Shown here one piece after another: positions 1 through 4,437 of a stretch of 7,374 bases of DNA. The translations under genes were made by a program, and so were the position numbers. A model generated the notes under the pieces. The model ran no database searches and was not told where the DNA came from. It saw only the letters and a program-made list of their open reading frames with translations. Every line of letters begins with the position of its first letter. The first letter of the stretch is position 1. Source of the DNA: an uncultured Clostridia bacterium (GTDB lineage Bacteria; Bacillota; Clostridia; Oscillospirales; Acutalibacteraceae); assembly GCA_947174455.1 (NCBI GenBank), contig CAMWIZ010000036.1, positions 1 through 7,374 on the forward strand. The letters are read 5' to 3'.

Positions 1-13
1 TTAGAATGTTTGC

Positions 14-19
14 AAAGGA
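14..19 (+). promoter_or_regulatory. ribosome binding site favouring the start at 30
   Basis: AAAGGA lies 10 nt before the ATG at 30. It falls inside the coding sequence if the ATG at 6 is used, so it argues for the shorter protein. The site before 6 cannot be seen. Confidence 0.5.
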
Positions 20-29
20 TGTATTTATT

Positions 30-710
30 ATGGAACACAACCATATGATATATTTAGTAATATCCTGTACACCGACTAAATTCGCAAGCTGTATCCGTCA
101 TATCGGCAGGGTAAAGTACAATCATGCGGCAATTAGCTTAGATAAAGACCTGTCAAAGCTTTACTCGTTTGCACGTCCCTACCACTGTGGGATTTTCATG
201 GGAGGTCTGGTGACAGAATCCTACGAAAGCTACACGCTCAATAAGAGTAAGAATGTACCCATAGTTATGTTCGCAATACCTGTAACAGACGAACAGTATA
301 ACACTGTGCGTTTGATAATATCAGATATAAAAAATGACCACGAATATATGTATAACCTGTTTTCAGTGCTGTCGTATCCGCTTACAAAGGGATTTGGCAC
401 ATACAAGGCTTTTAGCTGTGTTGAATTTGTCGTATATCTTCTTAATATGTTGGGTTACTGTTTGGACAAACCACGCTGGAGCTATAAGCCCGATGATTTT
501 CTTAACGTATTTTCCGAAAACATTGTTTATACGGGCGATATAAGAAAATATATAGCAAAAAGCCACAACCCGATGTACTTCAGACCGATTAACAAAGTTG
601 TTGTTTTCGACAACACAAGAGGGCTTTACAAAATACTCGTCCGCTCCCTGTCGCATAGGAATTACCCAAAAGCCTTTAAAAAATTATTTTTAAACATATG
701 GCATATCTGA
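30..710 (+). CDS. probable permuted papain-fold (NlpC/P60-like, YiiX-type) cysteine hydrolase
   Basis: Predicted 226-residue soluble protein with no signal peptide or membrane segment. Near the N-terminus, after a beta-strand (IYLVIS), comes YNHAAISLD with His32. Much later comes FSCVEFVVYLL with Cys130 at the head of a helix, followed by YKPDDF (about 152-157). This order, His first and Cys second, then a P-x-D-[FL] element, is what circularly permuted NlpC/P60 proteins of the YiiX/YaeF type show. The family assignment is by motif only. Such proteins are thiol peptidases, amidases or acyl-transfer enzymes; the substrate here is unknown. I chose the ATG at 30 because AAAGGA lies 10 nt before it. 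An in-frame ATG at 6 would add eight residues, and its upstream region is outside the window. The gene is convergent with the lipoprotein gene, and its TGA stop lies inside the terminator stem. Existence is confident; enzymatic function is moderate. Confidence 0.75.
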   Translation: MEHNHMIYLVISCTPTKFASCIRHIGRVKYNHAAISLDKDLSKLYSFARPYHCGIFMGGLVTESYESYTLNKSKNVPIVMFAIPVTDEQYNTVRLIISDIKNDHEYMYNLFSVLSYPLTKGFGTYKAFSCVEFVVYLLNMLGYCLDKPRWSYKPDDFLNVFSENIVYTGDIRKYIAKSHNPMYFRPINKVVVFDNTRGLYKILVRSLSHRNYPKAFKKLFLNIWHI

Positions 711-739
711 GGTCGGTAAGACCTTCGGATATGCTTTTT
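701..739 (+). terminator. intrinsic terminator between convergent genes, possibly bidirectional
   Basis: GCATATC (701-707) pairs perfectly with GATATGC (728-734). Inside this, AGGTC and GACCT form a second stem across a small internal loop. A T5 run follows at 735-739 on the + strand, making a rho-independent terminator for the hydrolase gene. On the - strand the same hairpin is followed, after about 6 nt, by an A/T-rich stretch with several T runs, so it may also end lipoprotein-gene transcripts. The + gene's TGA (708-710) is within the stem, and the - gene's stop (738-740) overlaps the T run. Confidence 0.8.
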
Positions 740-1370
740 ACATTTCACTTGAGTTTCTGTACACCAACACACCGTTGCTGTGTATCTCACAGCTTTTTCT
801 CATGTACGGTTCTTCTTCGTCTGAAAAAGCAAGATTCACAAAGGTCATCTCTGCATAGCAATCGATATCTTTGTAAAGCGTAAAATCTGCATTATCAAGA
901 ATATCAGCAAGTAATACATCAAAGTCACACTTGTTAAGTGCAAGCGTACCTCCGTTTCCGCCCTCACTGTAAAACTTTGATGAACCGACAAAATGGGTTT
1001 GCTGAGTTATTAGGCTGTTTTCTGCATCGACAAAGACCTTAGCCGCCTCAATTTTACCGCCCTCCATGCTTGAATCTATGTACTTGGAATAGTAAAAAAT
1101 CATACTCGTGGGGTCACTGTTCGTTATACTGTCGTACCCGTCAAACGTAATCTCTACCCTGTCAAGTGCCAATTCGGAAGTAAATCCACAGTTTATGCTT
1201 ATCTGCTGTGCATAGTCCGCCACGGTTGTACAGGGGGATATGCTAAGACTGAGTGACTCTGTTGTATCAGTATCATATATTCTTCCTACAGAACACGAAG
1301 CAAACATGGTGGTGATAACAAGGGTGGTAATAGCCATTGTAAATTTCCAAAACATATTTTTCCAAAGCAT
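738..1370 (-). CDS. putative secreted lipoprotein of unknown function
   Basis: Encodes 210 residues. The N-terminus has Lys4 and Lys9, a hydrophobic stretch (about 10-23) and the lipobox-like FASC with Cys26, so export and lipid anchoring on the outer face of the membrane are predicted. The mature part is polar and alternates hydrophobic and polar residues, suggesting a beta-rich fold. It has five further cysteines (47, 61, 148, 171, 194), which is unusual for an exported clostridial protein. I do not recognise a family and assign no function. The start is supported by AAGGGG (1380-1385) with 9 nt spacing; in-frame ATGs for Met6 and Met12 lack such a site. The gene stands alone, with its own promoter at 1437-1466 and the convergent hairpin downstream. 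Confidence 0.75.
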   Translation of the reverse strand: MLWKNMFWKFTMAITTLVITTMFASCSVGRIYDTDTTESLSLSISPCTTVADYAQQISINCGFTSELALDRVEITFDGYDSITNSDPTSMIFYYSKYIDSSMEGGKIEAAKVFVDAENSLITQQTHFVGSSKFYSEGGNGGTLALNKCDFDVLLADILDNADFTLYKDIDCYAEMTFVNLAFSDEEEPYMRKSCEIHSNGVLVYRNSSEM

Positions 1371-1436
1371 ATTAACGCACCCCTTAACCGATTATTGCAG
1401 CACATTTTTCCTAATTTTACAAATCCTCGCAAATCA

Positions 1437-1466
1437 AGTATAGAATATACACACAACGCTTGTCAA
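1437..1466 (-). promoter_or_regulatory. sigma-A-type promoter of the lipoprotein gene
   Basis: Read on the - strand, a perfect -35 TTGACA (1461-1466) is followed by an 18-bp spacer and -10 TATACT (1437-1442, five of six consensus bases). Transcription should start near 1430, giving a leader of about 60 nt before the lipoprotein ATG. No operator-like palindrome is evident around it. Confidence 0.7.
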
Positions 1467-1609
1467 GCATTACGAATATAAAAACAAATAGTTCAAATGC
1501 ACCGTAACACAGAAAAATTACTGTAATATCAAACCAAACGTTAGTAAAAAACATATTTGCAGCCGATTTAAAAAGTACTGCAACAACACAGGCATAGACG
1601 CACTAAGCG

Positions 1610-1635
1610 AAAAATGCAATCTGAAAAAGCTGCAT
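1610..1635 (-). terminator. weak candidate terminator after apbE
   Basis: On the - strand, ATGCAG (1630-1635) can pair with TTGCAT (1614-1619) as five Watson-Crick pairs plus one G-T, around a 10-nt loop. It is followed directly by TTTT (1610-1613). It lies 17 bp past the apbE stop, the right place for the end of the transcript, but the stem is short and AT-rich. The rest of 1471-1609 shows no other convincing signal. Confidence 0.35.
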
Positions 1636-1652
1636 AAAACAATAATATTCTT

Positions 1653-2666
1653 TTACCCAACCACTTCAACCGATAAATCGGAATGTTCATCTGTAAGGGT
1701 AAAGTTATCACTTATTCCCTCTGTCACAAACACCCTGCCGTCCTCGGTCAAAATTATAAAATCAAAATCGCTGCTATTTAGGTAAAGCTCCTTTGCCCTA
1801 TCAACACCCATTACAAAGAGGGCAGTTGAAAGTGAGTCTGCCGTTGCTCCGTCCTTACAAACAACTGTAACGGAACTGGTACCGTTGTCAGTTGGGTACC
1901 CTGTTTTAGGGTCTATTATATGATGATATTTAATACCGTTTTCCTCAAAAAATCTTTGATCTGTTGCAGAGGTCACCACCGAGGCTTCTCCTGTACTCAG
2001 CACACCGAAATTGTCACCTATATTCGGGTATTTTATACCAATTTTCCACTCCTGACCGCCCTTTAGTCCGATTGTTTGAATATTTCCCCCGAACGAAAGA
2101 ACCGCACTTTCCACACCGTTTGATTTAAGCTTTTCTGCTACCTTTTCGGCAATGTATCCTTTTGCCGCCGCACCTAAATCCAACTGCATATCCGATTCAA
2201 GTGTAACGGTTTTTGAGGTTTCGTCAAGGCTTATTCTCGAATAAGCCACATTTTTCAAGGCTGACTGCAAGTCACTCTCAATCGGCACGTGTCTTTCGTC
2301 TGTTGTAAATCCCCAAAGCTTAACCACGGGATAAACAGAAATGTCAAGCGAACCGTCTGTTCTGTTGGACACTGCCTGTGCCTTTTCTATCACATTGTAA
2401 ACGTCGTCGCTGACAGCGACACTCTCACCTGCATGGGAGTTAATGCGGCTGATTTCGCTTTTTTCATCAGTAACGGAAAACAGTGCCTCCAGCTCGGATA
2501 TACTCTCCTGTGCCAAGTTTGCCTGTTCTTCGCTTCCGCCATATAATTTTATATTTATAAATGTATCCAGTGCAAAAATATCTCTTTCAACAATCTCTTG
2601 CTGAGAACTGCACCCACACAACAATATTATAAGTATAGCTGCAGATATAAGGAAAAGTTTTTTCAT
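1653..2666 (-). CDS. apbE: ApbE-family FAD:protein FMN transferase, lipoprotein
   Basis: ApbE enzymes transfer FMN from FAD to a Ser/Thr of target proteins (such as FMN_bind domains of RnfG/NqrC type) outside the membrane, with Mg2+. The 337-residue product has a signal peptide ending in the lipobox-like LCGC (Cys19), so it should be membrane-anchored and extracellular. Family hallmarks in order: DTFINIKLYG (34-43), SEISRIN (70-76), GSLDISVYPVVKLWGF (105-120), LDLGAAAKGYIAEKV (162-176), LSFGGNIQTIG (190-200), YHHIIDPKTGYP (247-258) and ADSLSTALFVMG (276-287). In the last, Asp277 and Thr281 match known metal ligands. A variant is SATDQRFF (233-240), where many relatives have SGDY-x-R. The start is set by GGGAGG 7 nt upstream and the typical MKK signal-peptide onset; a frame extending to 2714 is rejected. 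It lies 48 bp after the small polymerase companion. No flavinylated partner is in the window. Confidence 0.93.
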   Translation of the reverse strand: MKKLFLISAAILIILLCGCSSQQEIVERDIFALDTFINIKLYGGSEEQANLAQESISELEALFSVTDEKSEISRINSHAGESVAVSDDVYNVIEKAQAVSNRTDGSLDISVYPVVKLWGFTTDERHVPIESDLQSALKNVAYSRISLDETSKTVTLESDMQLDLGAAAKGYIAEKVAEKLKSNGVESAVLSFGGNIQTIGLKGGQEWKIGIKYPNIGDNFGVLSTGEASVVTSATDQRFFEENGIKYHHIIDPKTGYPTDNGTSSVTVVCKDGATADSLSTALFVMGVDRAKELYLNSSDFDFIILTEDGRVFVTEGISDNFTLTDEHSDLSVEVVG

Positions 2667-2673
2667 ACAAACA

Positions 2674-2679
2674 CCTCCC
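2674..2679 (-). promoter_or_regulatory. ribosome binding site fixing the apbE start
   Basis: GGGAGG on the - strand lies 7 nt before the ATG at 2664-2666. It decides for the MKK start over the in-frame ATG at 2714, which is preceded only by the end of the neighbouring gene. Confidence 0.75.
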
Positions 2680-2685
2680 GCAACC

Positions 2686-2714
2686 AGTATATCACAGTCA
2701 AGGTGCAAAAACAA
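2686..2714 (-). promoter_or_regulatory. possible internal promoter for apbE
   Basis: On the - strand an extended -10, TG-A-TATACT (2686-2694), lies 17 bp after a poor -35, TTGTTT (2709-2714). It would start transcription near 2679, essentially at the ribosome binding site, giving a very short leader. If used, it would partly uncouple apbE from the polymerase promoter. The poor -35 and short leader keep confidence low. Confidence 0.3.
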
Positions 2715-2954
2715 CTACCCTATTTTCTCAATAAACCATCTTTTATCATCTAAGAAAAGATACCTCATCTGTCCCTTTATGCGACAGGTATAGCGAATAC
2801 CCGCACCTCCCGATTTTAGGGAAGCGGCTTTGCGAATATCCGTTATTTTGTCAATCTCATATTCAGAACCGTCGCCCCAATGAATTACCAAAGGAGAGAT
2901 ATTCCCCTCACTGTCATAATAGGCGGTCACTTCAACAAATTTCTTTTCGGTCAT
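2715..2954 (-). CDS. small conserved-looking protein in the polymerase operon
   Basis: Encodes a 79-residue soluble protein with no signal peptide. It begins with beta-strand-like segments (KFVEVTAYYD, then ISPLVIHWGDGSEYEIDKITDI). The rest has a charged segment RKAASLKSGGAG followed by IRYTCRIKG and MRYLFLDDKRWFIEK, rich in aromatic and basic residues. This suggests a compact beta-barrel-like domain. From memory, similar short proteins sit beside Y-family polymerase genes in other Clostridia, but I cannot confirm this here and know no function. The start is supported by a GGAG-type site (2962-2965) 7 nt upstream. It begins 44 bp after the polymerase stop with no terminator between, so co-transcription and a role linked to translesion synthesis are inferred. 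Confidence 0.8.
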   Translation of the reverse strand: MTEKKFVEVTAYYDSEGNISPLVIHWGDGSEYEIDKITDIRKAASLKSGGAGIRYTCRIKGQMRYLFLDDKRWFIEKIG

Positions 2955-2998
2955 AAAAACTCTCCTCTAAAAAACAATCGTATTCCTTCTATTTTTAA

Positions 2999-4240
2999 TC
3001 ACTTAAAGAAACCCACAGGGTGAATAGTATGCTCTTGTATTGGGTCAAATCCCGATAACTTTTTATCAATGAGCATAATTGCGGGGCAAACGGCAAAAGT
3101 TCCGAATCGGTTTTTTAGCCCATCAATCGCTAAGTCCAGCTTTTCAAGCTTTATGTTTTTGTTTGGATCTTCAAAAAAGCTTATCTGCTGTGCAGTTGTA
3201 TCCGAGGTTAAGTCAGAAACGGAAACCCCCACGCTCCTTATACTGTGCGACCAATCATAGGAATCACGAAAGAGCCTTATAGCTGCCCTTGTAATTTCCG
3301 AGGTAATATTGGTAAACTCATCAAGTTTTCTTTGACGGGTAAAAGAAAACAAATTGCAGTCACGCACTGAAATTGATACAGTACGGCCTTTTAGTCCGCT
3401 TTCTCTCATTCTGCGTGAAACGCTGTCGCACAAAACATTCATGACAATATCCACATCCTGCTCACTGGTTAAATCCTTTGGTGCAGTTGTTGAGTTGCCC
3501 ACTGACTTCACATCGGAATTTTCGGTATATTCACTGACAGGGGAACTGTCATATCCGTTAGAAAAGGTGTACAGAATATCGCCCCATTTTCCGAAAATAT
3601 CGGTAAGCACACCTCGTGGAGTATTTGCAAGCTCCCCTATAGTGTGAACACCTATTCCGCTAAGCTTTCTCCTTGTTGCCTTGCCCACGTAAAGTAAATC
3701 GCCTACAGGCAGGGGCCAAACTATATCTTTAAAATTACTGCGGTTAATTTCCGTTATAGCATCGGGCTTTTTGTAGTCGCTGCCAAGCTTTGCAAAAATT
3801 TTATTGTAGCTGACACCTATGCTGACCGTTATGCCAAGCTCATTTTTAATTTTATTGCTAATTTCACGAGCGGTTGCCATGCCTGTTTTGTCATTTGGAA
3901 CACAACCCGTAACGTCAAGCCAAGCCTCGTCAAGTCCAAAAGGTTCAACCTTGCTTGTGTATTCCAGATAAATCTCACGGGTCATATCGGAAAAACGCTT
4001 ATAAAGCGAAAAGTTAGGCGGTATAACCATCAATTCGGGACAAAGCTGCTTTGCCTGCCAAGTGGTCTGTCCTGTCTTTATACCAAACCTCTTGGCAATC
4101 TCATTTTTTGTTAAAATTACACCGTGCCTGTTCTCAGGGTCACCCCCCACAGCAACAGGCTTATCACGAATTTCAGGACGGTACAGACACTCTACCGACG
4201 CATAAAAAGAGTTACAATCACTGTGTAAAATATTACGCAT
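2999..4240 (-). CDS. dinB: Y-family translesion DNA polymerase (DinB/Pol IV-like)
   Basis: Encodes a 413-residue error-prone DNA polymerase that copies past damaged bases. Catalytic carboxylates: Asp8 in HSDCNSFYASVE, and Asp104-Glu105 in FGLDEAWLDVT. Tyr13 aligns with the aromatic steric-gate residue (Phe13 in E. coli DinB). The fingers/palm region has KPVAVGG (27-33) and GVILTKNEIAKRFGIKTG (40-57). The palm has TVSIGVSYNKIFAKLGSDYKKP (138-159), followed by the helix-hairpin-helix thumb (LLYVGKATRRKLSGIGVHTIGEL). The little-finger domain follows from about residue 243. QISFF (352-356) fits a beta-clamp-binding motif. The N-terminal block with Asn10 resembles UmuC (CDVNAFYASCE), but there is no long UmuC C-terminal tail. 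The start is supported by AGGTGA 6 nt upstream. It is first gene of a likely operon and probably LexA-regulated. The paralogue name (Pol IV versus another Y-family group) is less sure than the family. Confidence 0.95.
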   Translation of the reverse strand: MRNILHSDCNSFYASVECLYRPEIRDKPVAVGGDPENRHGVILTKNEIAKRFGIKTGQTTWQAKQLCPELMVIPPNFSLYKRFSDMTREIYLEYTSKVEPFGLDEAWLDVTGCVPNDKTGMATAREISNKIKNELGITVSIGVSYNKIFAKLGSDYKKPDAITEINRSNFKDIVWPLPVGDLLYVGKATRRKLSGIGVHTIGELANTPRGVLTDIFGKWGDILYTFSNGYDSSPVSEYTENSDVKSVGNSTTAPKDLTSEQDVDIVMNVLCDSVSRRMRESGLKGRTVSISVRDCNLFSFTRQRKLDEFTNITSEITRAAIRLFRDSYDWSHSIRSVGVSVSDLTSDTTAQQISFFEDPNKNIKLEKLDLAIDGLKNRFGTFAVCPAIMLIDKKLSGFDPIQEHTIHPVGFFK

Positions 4241-4257
4241 AAACGCTCACCTGTTTC

Positions 4258-4269
4258 AAACTTTTGTTC
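4258..4269 (-). promoter_or_regulatory. LexA-like SOS box 2 (just downstream of the start point)
   Basis: On the - strand this reads GAAC-AAAA-GTTT, the same core as box 1. The centres of the two boxes are 27 bp apart. It lies at roughly +3 to +14 of the predicted dinB transcript, a typical repressor position, and just before the ribosome binding site. Confidence 0.65.
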
Positions 4270-4278
4270 TTTGTATTT

Positions 4279-4307
4279 ATTATAGAACAGAGGTTTGAAA
4301 TAATCAA
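4279..4307 (-). promoter_or_regulatory. dinB promoter
   Basis: On the - strand, -35 TTGATT (4302-4307), an exact 17-bp spacer, and a perfect -10 TATAAT (4279-4284). Transcription should begin near 4272, leaving a leader of about 30 nt. Two LexA-like boxes overlap it: one fills the spacer next to the -10, the other lies just after the start point. Confidence 0.8.
4285..4296 (+). promoter_or_regulatory. LexA-like SOS box 1 (within the -35/-10 spacer)
   Basis: GAAC-AGAG-GTTT matches the core of the Gram-positive SOS box (GAAC-N4-GTTY). It abuts the -10 element of the dinB promoter, where a bound repressor would block RNA polymerase. Its wider 17-bp form (4284-4300) is repeated in inverted orientation at 4254-4270. 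Confidence 0.65.
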
Positions 4308-4361
4308 GTGTTTTTCACAAAAAATCGAATAAATTTTCGAGGTAATTTCTGTTAATACGGC

Positions 4362-4397
4362 AAAGACCGCTGCGAAATCAATACGCAACGGTCTTTT
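4362..4397 (-). terminator. intrinsic terminator after adhE
   Basis: An 8-bp stem (AAAGACCG 4362-4369 with CGGTCTTT 4389-4396), one C-A mismatch, and a 4-bp inner stem (TGCG with CGCA) enclose a 9-nt loop. The hairpin starts 41 bp past the adhE stop and separates adhE from the dinB promoter. Read in the adhE direction the T run is short (TCTTTG, within the stem); the longer run TTTT lies on the + strand side, so efficiency in the adhE direction is uncertain. Confidence 0.7.
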
Positions 4398-4437
4398 ATA
4401 GTATAGAAGTCAATAAATAATTAGTACGCTATGTTAA

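Larger units (their letters stand above)
4254..4300. repeat. 17-bp inverted repeat around the dinB -10
   Basis: The + strand 17-mer AGAACAGAGGTTTGAAA (4284-4300) matches the - strand 17-mer AGAACAAAAGTTTGAAA (4254-4270) at 15 of 17 positions. The spacer is 13 bp (4271-4283) and contains most of the -10. The conserved GAAA flank beyond the SOS core suggests the whole 17-mer is under selection. Confidence 0.8.

Noticed and set aside
2672..2705. CACCT...AGGTG pairing that could hide the apbE ribosome binding site
   Set aside because: Only a 5-bp stem across a loop of more than 20 nt; not convincing as a regulatory hairpin.
2667..2714. A 16-residue N-terminal extension of ApbE
   Set aside because: The MKK signal-peptide start at 2666 has GGGAGG at ideal spacing; the extension has none and would spoil the signal peptide.
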